Shown here: positions 34,201 to 43,373 of the stretch, piece by piece
Layout of the letters: the number at the start of each line of letters is the position of its first letter
How positions within the stretch are numbered: the stretch's first letter is position 1
NCBI GenBank assembly: GCA_039105265.1
Contig: JAPFFF010000001.1
Location: forward strand, 9,982,001-10,046,000
Direction of reading: 5' to 3'
Origin: Tritrichomonas musculus
Taxonomy: Eukaryota > Parabasalia > Tritrichomonadida > Tritrichomonadidae
Length of the DNA stretch: 64,000 nucleotides
Notes under the pieces: model-generated
Told to the model about the DNA's origin: nothing
Database searches by the model: none
What the model saw: only the letters and a program-made list of their open reading frames with translations
Program-made: the position numbers and the translations under genes

Positions 34201-34341
34201 GATTATACAGAAGAGTCTCCTTCTAATGGAAGAGGAGATGGAGATACCAATTCGAATATAATCAACAAATATTTAGAAATCAAAAAATCAAGAAAAAATA
34301 GAGATAAAGATTCTGATGATCCGCCGCCATTTATTGAATAA
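31252..34341 (+). CDS. CARMIL-like PH plus leucine-rich-repeat protein
   Basis: 1029 residues. After a Lys-rich stretch comes a PH-like beta-rich module (about residues 70-165: AVVLSLHFAGFF, KKWVHLFEIYSIRI, VNVQVNSPSVIDFISIL). A helical linker follows, then leucine-rich repeats from about 270 to 700 (for example LRALHLARCNIDEQGMIQIG, LEELDISGNQMGDKCYDFVI). That order is the one in CARMIL proteins, which bind actin capping protein and act in actin dynamics. I do not see a clear capping-protein-interaction motif in the C-terminal part. That part ends in an acidic, Asn- and Tyr-Asp-rich tail (about 905-1010). Upstream, TTTAACGTCTTTTTT lies about 55 nt before the ATG. The stop is followed by AAA, as in TAAA signals. 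A general LRR scaffold is the alternative. Confidence 0.65.
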   Translation: MSKIIHVPVRDNVPLSIFYPEEKRSSHEKKKKKETAKYLNITNLESSRSQIIKQFPAVQNRDQDCFFCQRAILKINSGRKFMGAVVLSLHFAGFFKYENNSDSYTLKKWVHLFEIYSIRIKKNNKALLFCRKEKEGAKNGDEVVNVQVNSPSVIDFISILYRNYMLSTVVYDPDDTCDFRTFDEKLFPPFKGNLSPSQAYQLTYFCFCSRLNLPYKHEITRFYHEHICNFDGFFDFSLLSNQVNLIPAIYAMMFVPYVMAIICHEFQIANISQSIELIIRRSNFLRALHLARCNIDEQGMIQIGKSLCENLENYNAKIIKDPSYQKRFPVPIPIRYWNFENNKFSDATDFFKGLRDLSFKTYVFYLSFSNCGIEDISLLFKALASNPYLHRIKYLFFNGNQMVGKDDMNVFINHLNELADNATQPERKKRGTKCMYESLGVSGKPHALKLLFETLIKRKYVIKELSLAGSEIVRKKKTDFYTPSLGAAALIDYFNHAKELRVVDLSAIQCDRQDLSLILQGLNNSKVINRIHVKLNSLKTKEDDYAPLLSIGKAFLYTNLEKWESLEFAYNYLSSFELDFLLSIFIQMENLNMLNLSYNFKKTDDSASQVLERLSQLKNLTKLYIAGSIERSLYLPKQLDGLLTRMIDIGRLEELDISGNQMGDKCYDFVIQLLSSCPKLNTLIIDQNYPENFILFENVIHRAMNKENLIFFPFPSIDMMNSILNPEKGIGVSSLDPDDLDQLRWYLINLRYRCNVKINQHRKNKNLPPQLPFKAVKELGEMINEVNSEMRALLRSGTIDNPIYIHGCVAKDIHVPLPYVSEKQRFPNEREFEDISPYCEDPQEILEKYHLQYLFKGINEQKVRKINRNYADISNIRNTLKKPIEDELPDIDFTKKPYLINPDVYNDDDDGIFDATAINNDFGDINGIYNANNDEDGDDNTINDNTNTDRDFHYHGDSKHGYDYSYDNYGYDNYDYYDYYEYGDYTEESPSNGRGDGDTNSNIINKYLEIKKSRKNRDKDSDDPPPFIE

Positions 34342-34391
34342 AATAAATGTTTTATATTACCTAATTAATTGTAAGTATACCAAAAAGAACA

Positions 34392-34424
34392 AAAATGATT
34401 TAATCATTATGATTAAATCATTTT
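34392..34424. repeat. 15-bp perfect hairpin downstream of the LRR gene
   Basis: AAAATGATTTAATCA and its exact complement are separated by a 3-nt loop, about 50 bp after the stop codon. It could be a 3'-end RNA structure or a palindromic protein site; nothing else supports either. Confidence 0.55.
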
Positions 34425-34543
34425 CATATTAATTACCTAATATAGGACATGAAAAAATAATTTTATTTCTTTCTTTTACCTTAATAACAATTAGATTTAT
34501 AAGTAGTAACAATAATTATAATTAAAAAAAGAAACTTACAAGT

Positions 34544-34571
34544 CACTTTTTGAATAGGCATTCAAAAAGTG
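34544..34571. repeat. 12-bp perfect hairpin built from the ACTTTTTGA motif
   Basis: CACTTTTTGAAT, loop AGGC, ATTCAAAAAGTG. It places two facing copies of the octamer that recurs across the spacers of this window. Confidence 0.6.
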
Positions 34572-34777
34572 CTTATTTAAAAATGATCAAAAAAAAATGA
34601 TTATTCAATTATTTCAACATACTTGAGATAATTACGTAATATATCATTATATATTGTTTTATCTAATATAAAGAACTAATATATTTCAAGAATTTTGCTT
34701 TTTCTTGTTTTATAATATGATATAAAAGCATTTTTAATCCTTTTTAACGTACGAAAAACGGTTACACGTGTCACGAT

Positions 34778-34790
34778 AGGTGCGAGAGCT
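34778..34790. repeat. Solo terminal-repeat copy AGGTGCGAGAGCT
   Basis: Same 13 bp as the ends of the element at 35202-37332, left-end orientation, with no matching flanking duplication. Probably an older or truncated relative. Confidence 0.5.
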
Positions 34791-35191
34791 GAAAACATAT
34801 TTCAGATTATTTTAATATTTTAAAAAAAAAAATATATATTTATGCTTAAAATAAAATTACAAAATATTAATGGATTATTTTTGGATGGGAATAAAATATG
34901 AATGTTTTAAAAAATTGAGAATAAGTTAATTCAAAATATAATAAAAATTCAATTTATTTTTGGTCATATTATTTTAGTAACCTTAGAATTACCTCATTTT
35001 GTTCTTCGCCAAAAATTTAGGCGTCAAATTTTAACCTAATATTTTATATATGTATAAAATATAAATGAAAATGTTAAAACTGTTATATCATTGATGTTAT
35101 AAGTAAAGACTATTAACCATTTATTGTTATAATTATTTCTACGATTAATAAATTGATTCATAAATCATGCTTTTGTTAAATTGATTTTTTT

Positions 35192-37342
35192 ATGTTTTTT
35201 AGAAGTGCGAGAACTAAAAATAACGTATTTTTTAATTTAAAAAAGTGGATTTTTTCACTAAATTGTTAATCAAATCAATGCTATTTTTAATATAATATAA
35301 TGCATACCTAATGCTATACATCATATTTAATTATTAGGTCGTTTTAATGTTTGCAGAAGTAAGTGGGAAAAAATGGTATTTTGGAAATTTCTAATTAGTT
35401 CTGATATATTGTTGATTTTAATATTATTTATTTATATATAAATTAAATTATATATATAGTTTTAATATAATATACAAAATAGTTTTTTAATTTATAGAGA
35501 TATTAGTATTTAAAAAAATAATAAATATAATATAAAAATATAGGGAGCTCTGGTGAATTTCATAGGGATAACTATTTGTATTTTTATTATAATCAACATG
35601 TATATATACATATTTTCTTATTAATCTGAATCGCTCGCCGGGGGTAATTTTATTTTTATTTTATAAAATTCTGAAGAAAAAATACGTTATAATTAATTCC
35701 CCTCAATTTCATATTTTCATAAAAAAATGCAAAAAAATATGGTTTCTTATTGTTAAATCGTAATGAAAATAAAGTGAATTAAAATATATACTATGATAAA
35801 TATAAAAAAACTATCATTTCCCGATTTTATGCAACTTTGCCAAATTATTAAAATCAAGATATTTCAACCATCTTTTATTAAAATGTATGCTTATCCAACT
35901 CTTATTATGCACATTTGATAACTGATTTTAATTCCTCTATATATCTTTTGTTTTGTTTGATATTAAACAAAAAAAATGAAATTTAAAAATCTAAGCATTC
36001 CTCGAAATATTGGCCCTATAAATTTAATTGAAATCAATATTATAATATTAATACATATTATAATTCATATGTATATTTTTTATTTTAAATTTAACCTATT
36101 TAATTTTAAGATATTTATAAAAAAATATAACGACTATTGCGAATTTAAATTTTAAATGATTAATCAAATTTTTCATTCTGTTCTCACAAATTAATTTTTT
36201 ATGCAAAAAATCATTTTTTTTTATATTTTTATGCTTGAAACAATAACTATGAGCGATTTACATATAAATAAATTAAAAATTAGCTCTTTTTTTAGTAAGT
36301 TAAAAATTCTGAAGAAAAAAAACACGTTGTAATTATCTCCCCTCAATTTATAATTTTAAACAAAAAATATAAAAAAATGTGGTTCAAAGTTAAAAAAATT
36401 TAATAAAAATTATATGAGATAATACATATATAGCGGTAATTATAAAAATATGATTAATGACTTGTTTTCAGCAACTTAGTCTAAAAATTAAAATCAAGAT
36501 ATCTTGAGATAGTATGAGTAAAATTTGTCCCTGATGTAGTATATTCATTAATATCTTTGGATAATTGTATTTTCATCCAAAAATTCAGATATTGTCCAGA
36601 ATTTGATAAAAAAAAATCAATTTAATTTTCTGAAAGCTCCTAGAAAAAATGGCCCTATAGTTTGGTTTACTAATGGTATTTATTAATATATAGGAAATAT
36701 AATGCCGATATTAAAATTTATAGAGATTTTAACCTATTTGTTTTCAAGATATTTATTTAAATTTTATATTTGGTCAGATATTTTCGAAAATTTTGTCTAT
36801 TAATTTTAAAGCAAAAATGGCTCAAATCTTATTATTCTGAATCTTATCTTTCCAAAGAAAGAATTATTATTGTACATCAGACTTTTCAATCTCTTTCAGC
36901 TGTATCAAATCATTGGGATTATAACGATTTGAGTCATCATCTCAATAATTCCAGTCAATGTTCAGCTCATCACTTTTTATCTTGATATTTTGGCTTTTTT
37001 TTGGTTGGGATTCCCAACTTGGGAAAAATTAAATCTAATTTTTTTTTATTATTGAATTATTTTTAATAAAATAAAAATAACAATGTAATTTACATATATA
37101 TAAATATTTATTTGTGTTCTAAAAGAGAGAAAATGTAATTTCTCTCCAACATTTATAAAATTTTATAATTGAATGGTTTATTTTTTATTTTATTAAAATT
37201 TTAAAACACAAATATTTTTACTCCTAGTGACTAATATAATTTAAAATCCTATCATAATAGAGAAGGATATATATATATATATATATTATTTTATAATTTA
37301 ATAATAATGAAATCAACCAGCTCTCGCACCTCTTGTTTTTTG
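35192..37342. mobile_element. 2.1-kb Mutator-like element with GAGGTGCGAGAGCT ends
   Basis: Left end GAAGTGCGAGAACT at 35202 and right end (inverted GAGGTGCGAGAGCT) at 37332. The flanks ATGTTTTTTA and TTGTTTTTTG agree at 8 of 10 positions, consistent with an aged 8-10 bp target duplication. The interior is non-coding and contains two diverged direct copies of about 350 bp spaced about 640 bp apart, each with ATTCTGAAGAAAAAA, an ACGTT core, CCCTCAATTT and later GGCCCTATA (about 35665-36015 and 36305-36655). A (TA)n tract lies at 37268-37287. A further right-type end is at 37502-37515. GAGGTG is shared with the ends of the element at 3578-4479. Confidence 0.55.
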
Positions 37343-37484
37343 ATGAAGTAAAAAACTTTTGTTTTTAATATTTTGTGATGACGAATGATTATATTTTTAA
37401 AATAATACTTATATATATAAATAATTTTAAAATTGTTTTTGAAATATATTTGTTATTTATGGAGATAAATATAAATTAAATTAT

Positions 37485-37515
37485 AAAAAATACGTTATTT
37501 TAGCTCTCGCACCTC
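37485..37515. repeat. Additional right-type end of the GAGGTGCGAGAGCT family
   Basis: AAATACGTTATTTTAGCTCT followed by CGCACCTC. Its inner 18 bp match the left end at 35202 better than the right end at 37332 does. The original partner may therefore have been the 35202 end, with a later insertion between them. Confidence 0.45.
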
Positions 37516-37831
37516 TGAACAATTATTATTTAAAAAGTAATTTTTTCCTAATGATAAAAAGAAAATATTAGGTAGCCATATTTTGCCCCAAAAATCAAAA
37601 ACTGTAGCGATGACTGATTGATAGATAATTTTTGGATCCAAAATTTTTCAAAAATTTTAATTTACTTTTATTTCATTTTCAATGCATTTGATTCTATTTG
37701 TGTTTACTAAAATAATATGACAATAACCTCAAAAGTTTGTTATTATTTAGGAAAATAAAGTAAGTCTAATTTTTTTAATTATCCTAAATTTTTGATGTTT
37801 AAAAATTTTTTAAAAAATACCGAAATCTTAT

Positions 37832-38643
37832 TCAAAAGTTAGATATGGTAGTGGGTGATTCTCACCACACTGTACACATGAAACTTACACTTTTGGTCTA
37901 TTTTAATAACGAAAATGACAAAATGACAATCGAAAAGAGATGTCATGTTAAACGTCTCGTGGCGCGTATTTTTAATGTATAATCTCCACTGTATGACCAT
38001 TTGGTGATGATTCATGTGTTGCTATCATAAATGATAACGCACCACCAACAACAATGAATGAAATATAATTTATTGATATCATAAATGAAACGATTAACTG
38101 ACCCAATCGATTAAACTCCAATACCAAAAGAATACGTGTTCTTCAGGGAAGATGGAAAGCAAGACAATGACAGACCAAATAGATTTTATTTTAATTTACC
38201 AGCTGATTAGTGCACTGCAGACAAAGGAGAGACAATTATTGGTTTTCGTACAATATGGATGTTAGCGCGACGTCGTAAATTGGAATTCAATATCAAAGTC
38301 AAAAAATTTTTCAGAAATGAACCATCGAAAGTGAGTGAAGTTGAATGTAATATTGTTTCATGGCTATCAACAGACAAGGATTTGAGAGAAACATGGAAAG
38401 ATATGAATGAACAATTGAATATTGCTTTTAGAACATTACAACGAACATCAATAGAAAGAAATTGAAGGCGCATTGATTTGAGAGAAATATAGAAAGAAAT
38501 TAAAAATACGCGCCACGAGACGTTTAACATGACATCTCTTTTCGATTGTCATTTTGTCATTTTCGTTATTAAAATAGACCAAAAGTGTAAGTTTCATGTG
38601 TACTGTGTGGTGAGAATCACCCACTACCATATCTAACTTCAAA
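37832..38643. mobile_element. Mini-Maverick-like element with 140-bp terminal inverted repeats
   Basis: 37837-37976 and 38499-38638 are inverted copies of 140 bp with one mismatch seen. The outermost bases are AGTTAGATATGG, and the flanks are TCAAA on both sides. Ends starting AG, long TIRs and a 5-6 bp duplication are the signature of Maverick/Polinton elements, which are abundant in trichomonads. The total is only 802 bp; no polymerase or integrase gene fits. An internal frame at about 38219-38465 (LEFNIKVKKFFRNEPSKVSE) may be a leftover coding scrap. The assignment is inference from ends and duplication. Confidence 0.65.
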
Positions 38644-38934
38644 TATAGTAAGAATTAAGCAAATATTTCTTATAGTATTAATGTCATATTCTAATAATAT
38701 TTATTTTATATTAAGAAATTATCTTGAAATCCAGATTTGATAAATAATTCTATCTATTAGCATCATGTAAAATATGTGTAATCAATATTAAGTGATTATA
38801 CATTTTTACAAAAGATTCAGCATACAGAAAACTAAAAACAAATTTTATGACAGAGAAAAAAAACTTTTTAATTCAATAAAAGAAATTGAATCTAATAGAT
38901 TTTAATTTACTCAAAGTTTCTCATTTCGATTAAA

Positions 38935-39310
38935 TTAGATGAAGCATTTAATCAGTTTTTGTAAATGTGAGTTTCTTATAAGTGAAGTAGTAAAAACGAA
39001 GTTCATGCAGTGACAAAAGCAATGAACAATCTGTATTCCTTTTATTCTTGGATCCTTAGTAGTTGCTTTTAATAATTCAATTCCTTTGGTCTGAGCTCTG
39101 ATATTGTCAATTATAATTGAACATATTATTATGTTCTTATATTAAATTCGAGAAACAAATTCTGATGTCCATTCAAAATTATCTAAATGACCAAAATGAT
39201 TATTTTTGATTAATTTGTATAAAAATGGATGAATTTCTCTTTCTTCAGTTAAAGATATAATGTATTGTATTACATTTAACTTGCTCACTGTACCTGAGTC
39301 AATTTCAAAA
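38935..39310 (-). pseudogene. hAT-like transposase relic
   Basis: One minus-strand frame stays coherent from the Kolobok insertion site at 39310 down to TAA at 38935, with one further internal TAA (about 39142). It reads NNHFGHLDNFEWTSEFVSRI, then, after the stop, IIIDNIRAQTKGIELLKATT and IQIVHCFCHCMNFVFTTSL. The Asp-Asn ... C-F-C-H-x-x-N-x-V pattern is that of hAT transposases around the second catalytic Asp. The TTAA element cuts into its 5' side. The short continuation past 41268 in the same frame meets a stop soon. Confidence 0.5.
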
Positions 39311-39688
39311 TTAAGGACGACCTTTCACGGTTTATAATTTTTTTTTTAAGTATTAATTTTTGTATTCATTTTCATCCTATATCATTGAAAATTAAAAGTT
39401 TAATAACTCAAGTTAGAAGGGAAAAAAGAAACTTGTTTTTGTGTTAATACAAATCAAATAGAATTAATTATTGATATCCGGTTCGAAAAGTAAAATTAAT
39501 TCTTGTTATTTAGCATATTTAATCTTTTTTTTATTTTATCTACTAAAATTTCATCTTTTTCTTTAATATATTATGAGTTTGGGACCGGATTATTTTAAAT
39601 ATACTTGTTATTTAATAAATGGTGCATAGAAAACAAAATAGTTTTTATTTGAAATTGAGTTTTTACATTTTGAAATTTTTAGAAAAAA

Positions 39689-41068
39689 TAAACTCAATTC
39701 GTAAATTTTCACGCTTATTCAATTTTTTTCTAAGAAAATTTTTTATTCTCAGAAAAATTAAAACAAAATATTTTGAATTGAAGATAAATTTTCAACGGTT
39801 TTATTGAATTTTTGGTTATTTTGCAATGACATACAAAACACTATCAAACGATGACAAAGTCTCAACAATCAGATTTTACGATCAATTAGGACCTAGAGGG
39901 ACCTCAATATCAAGATTGACTGGGTTCAACGAATCAACAATAGGAAGTTTTTGGCATAGGTATGAAGCAAAGCCGCAGCTTGAGATCAAACGAGGCAGAC
40001 CACCAACTATATTTGACGATGTTAAACAGGCAGTAATAAGTGTTTTTGATTACGATGTCGAGACAACATTGAAAAATGCTTCTTTTGATTTTGACCTATC
40101 AAAGTTTACTATAAAAAGCATTTTAAACGATGATGCGATAAAATACATGAAAAAACGCCAGTTCCTTCAAAGAAAGAAGAGAATTTTGCAAGAAGAAAGT
40201 TTTTTTGTTCTTTTATTTCCGGCTTTGAGCCAAACCAAGTTCCAAATATCATAATAACAGACGAATCAACCGTTGAAATTGATTGTCACAAGCCAGGAAT
40301 ATGGAGGCGTCGTGGTCATCATCCACCATTATCTTTATATAATGCTGAACAAAAACTAAAAACCGTTATGGTCTGGGCAGGCATTGAGCGGGGCGGATAT
40401 CGAACAGAGTTGTTGCGAGTGAAAGGAAGGCTTAACTCAGAAGCCTATTGTAATTTATTAATTAACAATGGAATCGTTAAAAATTTGAATGATACTTTTG
40501 GCACAAACTACATTTTTCAGCAAGACAATGCGCCTTGCCATCGGTCGGCCTTCACAAAAGATACTCTTCTCAAAAAGTTTCCAGCATATTTAAATTGGCG
40601 GGCCAAATCGCCTGATTTGAGCCCGATAGAACAGTTGTGGCATTATTTAAAACATAAGTTAGAAAACCAAACTTTTTCAACACTGATGAATTATTCAATA
40701 GACTTAAATATGAATGGGAATCAATACCAAAAAGCATTATTCATTCTCATTATTCTTCTTTTCACGCACGATGAACAGTATGTGCCAGGCATGATGGACA
40801 AAGTTTAAACACACTTTGGTCTGAAGTTCACAAGGAACATGATAAATATCAAACAAATCTCAATTAATGAAATTTTTAAATGGTTTATTTTTTTTTTTTT
40901 TTTTTTTGTAATAGTTTACATATTATTTTTAATTTGATATTGAATTTTTGATAGATATGGTATAGGAATAAAAAAAAAGTTCACGTTATATTAGACGGTT
41001 TATTTGAAAGGTTCAGAAAATATTGAAAGGAATAAAATTTATACGTGAAAATTTAAAAACTGAGTTTA
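39689..41068. mobile_element. Tc1/mariner element nested in Kolobok-type element A
   Basis: 1376 bp from 39691 to 41066, flanked by TA. The inverted ends read AACTCA...AAATTTTCACG over 23 bp with about four mismatches. The host element is interrupted exactly at this point when compared with element B. Confidence 0.85.
39826..40867 (+). pseudogene. Tc1/mariner transposase, DD34E type, frameshifted
   Basis: The first part (39826 to about 40190) has a paired helix-turn-helix start, MTYKTLSNDDKVSTIRFYDQ, and GRPPT. The frame then shifts near 40180-40200 and continues as FISGFEPNQVPNIIITDEST, with the first catalytic Asp. The second Asp is in FQQDNAPCH and the Glu in KSPDLSPIEQLWHYLK, 34 residues apart. 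A second shift near 40680 and a TGA after SSFHAR break the C-terminus, which ends SLNTLWSEVHKEHDKYQ at 40867. All catalytic residues remain, so inactivation is recent or partly due to misread homopolymers. Confidence 0.9.
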
Positions 41069-41268
41069 TAAACGAATTTTGGTTTAATTCACTTTTATTT
41101 TTTGAAATATCTCTTTTTCAAAGCTGATTAATTATTTAATTATTTTTTCATATGTATTATATTCCAATTATTTATTTGTTAATATGTGTTTTAAATTAGA
41201 ATTATGAAAGATGGGGTAAAATCAAATGTAAACACGACGATTATTTTTCATAGAAAGGTCGTCCTTAA

Positions 41269-41753
41269 AGGGGGACGTTTCTGAGGTTTACAAATTTTAT
41301 ATTTTTAGTAAACACTTTTCATAAAAAAGATGTTTTTATTCATTCAATTGAGATCAATTTAGCGAAAATATGTTTTAAAAGAAAAATAGAAAACCGTTTA
41401 ATAGCAATGCTAATGTTATTCCGCAGACCACAAAAATATATATAAGAATTTAGAAATAGTCTTTTGAACTCATTCTTTTAGTTCTTTATTTTACTTAATA
41501 AGGATTAACTTGCAAACATTAAATATTTTATCAGGTCGTTTTTAAGCTCTTTTTTCCAATTAGCGTATCGAATGAATATTATATTCCATTTAATCACTCA
41601 AAAATACGCCAAGCAATTAAAACATAAATGTAATACTATATATTTAATTAATAAGTGAGTGTTTTTACTAAAAAAAAGTTTTTATGTAAATAATTCTTTA
41701 ACTTTTTTCTTTTTTCCTTTATATTGATAAGGACTATTATCTTTCTTATTTTT
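41269..41753. other. Spacer right of element A
   Basis: Starts with the continuation of the interrupted hAT relic (short) and then AT-rich sequence without recognisable features. Confidence 0.4.
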
Positions 41754-42380
41754 TTACCTTTCTTTATTCCTTTTCTTATTTTTTAGATCTTTAAACTCCC
41801 ATGTGCAACGATAATTTTTACAATCTCCAATAACCAAGTTTTTGTAAATGTTTTTAACATAATTCATTATATTATCAGAGTCTATATGTTCGTTAACAAA
41901 ATCAAAAGCCCACGTCCTATCGTTCCATGAAAGAGCTGCAATGAGGTATCTGATTTTTGTCGAGGTAGCAAATTTGAGCGATTTTTGAGCATAATGAGAT
42001 TTAATTGAATTAAATGATTCCACTGCTTGTGATGTTATCTGGTTACTGACCTTTGATCCATAAGCACTTGTTCTTTTTAAAAATTTTTTCAGTTTTTCTA
42101 TACTTTCATCTGAAAAAGTGTAATTCTTCAGAATTTTATTGTTATGTTTACAATAATCATGACAATTTTTATAATGTTGATAACTATTTATCCATAAATC
42201 TAATTTAATATTAGAGCTATAATTGGATTTTAAAATTGATATTATAACTATTTGCTTTTTTTGATATAATTTTTTTTTATTTTTACATAATTTTTCAGGA
42301 ATATACGCACCAGTGATCACCACGGGGCTGCGCGAAGCCGAATCAGGCTCCTTGAATTGCTGGATGAATCGGGAAGCCAT
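41754..42380 (-). pseudogene. Kolobok-type transposase C-terminal fragment fused to a GC-rich leader
   Basis: 208 codons. The C-terminal half (SQAVESFNSIKSHYAQKSLK, then FATSTKIRYLIAALSWNDR) aligns in pattern with the transposase in element B (EYFNNFKTKYLRKD, then STSTTVKLCLSIIEWND). The catalytic N-terminal domain is absent. The first 28 codons have quite different composition: 42311-42378 is about 59 percent G+C (40 of 68 bases) in DNA that is otherwise very AT-rich. They encode MASRFIQQFKEPDSASRS and onward. I do not recognise this leader. Either a foreign fragment was captured or two relics abut. An expressed protein is possible but not supported. Confidence 0.55.
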
Positions 42381-42507
42381 TTGAACTAAATATTAATGCA
42401 TTATTTAGCAAAAATTGAATAAAAAATGTATAAAAAAGTATTCAAAAAGTTTAAAAGTTTTCAAAAAGTGGCGTAGAAAAATACAATTCCCCGTTTTTCT
42501 TTTTCTT

Positions 42508-42783
42508 TCAAAAGTATTTTTTCCAATTCAGATTGTGCTTTATAATAATTTTTTTGATAATAATATATCCTGTTAATAATGCTAAAAAGGTAAAAGCGGA
42601 TAAATAGGTCATTCCTGAGGCAAGTGTAGCAAAAACAATTTTTTTTATATCAAAATTATTATTATTTGCTTGATTATTTTGATTTTGCTGAGGAATTGGC
42701 GATGTTCCCATATCTTGATAATTAACTTGGTTATTTCCAAAATTTTGTTCTCTTCTTTGATCTCGTTGCCTACGTCTCACCAT
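42508..42783 (-). CDS. Small predicted tail-anchored membrane protein
   Basis: 91 residues. An Arg-rich start (MVRRRQRDQRRE) and a Gln/Asn-rich hydrophilic segment to about residue 45 precede one long hydrophobic stretch (about 49-76, IVFATLASGMTYLSAFTFLA and onward) and a Lys-rich end. This looks like a tail-anchored protein with its N-terminus in the cytosol. No homologue is recognised. It sits among transposon remnants, so it may be an accidental frame. The clear segment pattern argues mildly for a real gene. Confidence 0.45.
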   Translation of the reverse strand: MVRRRQRDQRREQNFGNNQVNYQDMGTSPIPQQNQNNQANNNNFDIKKIVFATLASGMTYLSAFTFLALLTGYIIIKKIIIKHNLNWKKYF

Positions 42784-43373
42784 TTTAAATGGAAAATAAT
42801 TGTTTATTTATTAAGTATAAGTATGAAAAGTGTTAAGAACTCTTTGAAAAATTAAGTTTTTAAGTTCTTATTTTGGCAAAAGAAATAAAACATTTTTTTA
42901 AATAAAAGTATGGCAATAATTTCTAAAAAAATCATTTTAATTTACTAAATTTTGGAATTTGAAATCAAAATTTTTATTAAAAATAGAAATATTTTATTAT
43001 TAGAAGAAACAACTCAAAATTGGTTCCAATACTTTTTTAGATATTTTTGTCTTTTTATGTTTTTTATTAACATTGTGCCACGTACGTTATCATTTTTCGT
43101 GTTATTTCTTTTTTAAAATTGAATCAAAACGATCATTTTTGCTTAATTAAATGGTCAATTTTTTCCTAAGAAACGTCCTCATTAAATAACAATTTGTATA
43201 TTGAGAAATGCAAAAAATTGAATGAAAACCAATTTTATCTCATTATAGAAATCAAATATCTTACATATTATATAATATCTGCTTATATAGATATATAATT
43301 TATTTTATTTTAAACAAATCAAAAGCATATCAAATGATGAATTTATTTAAAAAAACACTCTTATGAAAAATTG
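42784..43373. other. AT-rich spacer
   Basis: Nothing identifiable between the small membrane-protein frame and the nested hAT MITEs. Confidence 0.45.

Larger units (their letters stand above)
39311..41268. mobile_element. Kolobok-type element A, internally deleted, with a mariner inside
   Basis: The ends GGACGACCTTTC (39315) and GAAAGGTCGTCC (41264) are inverted and flanked by TTAA on both sides. The left 370 bp and about 190 bp on the right (41069-41190 plus the last 50 bp) match element B at 54696-57459. The transposase-bearing 2.2 kb of B is missing, and a complete mariner sits in the join. It is a non-autonomous derivative of B's family. Confidence 0.88.

Noticed and set aside
36770..36985. 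71-codon frame inside the 2.1-kb Mutator-like element
   Set aside because: Begins with TTG, lies in AT-rich non-coding DNA and shows no domain; probably chance.
37268..37287. (TA)n tract
   Set aside because: Simple microsatellite at the edge of an element; no function implied.
34778..37515. Pairing 34778 with 37515 as one outer element
   Set aside because: Flanking sequences (GTCACGAT and TGAACAATT) do not match as a target duplication.
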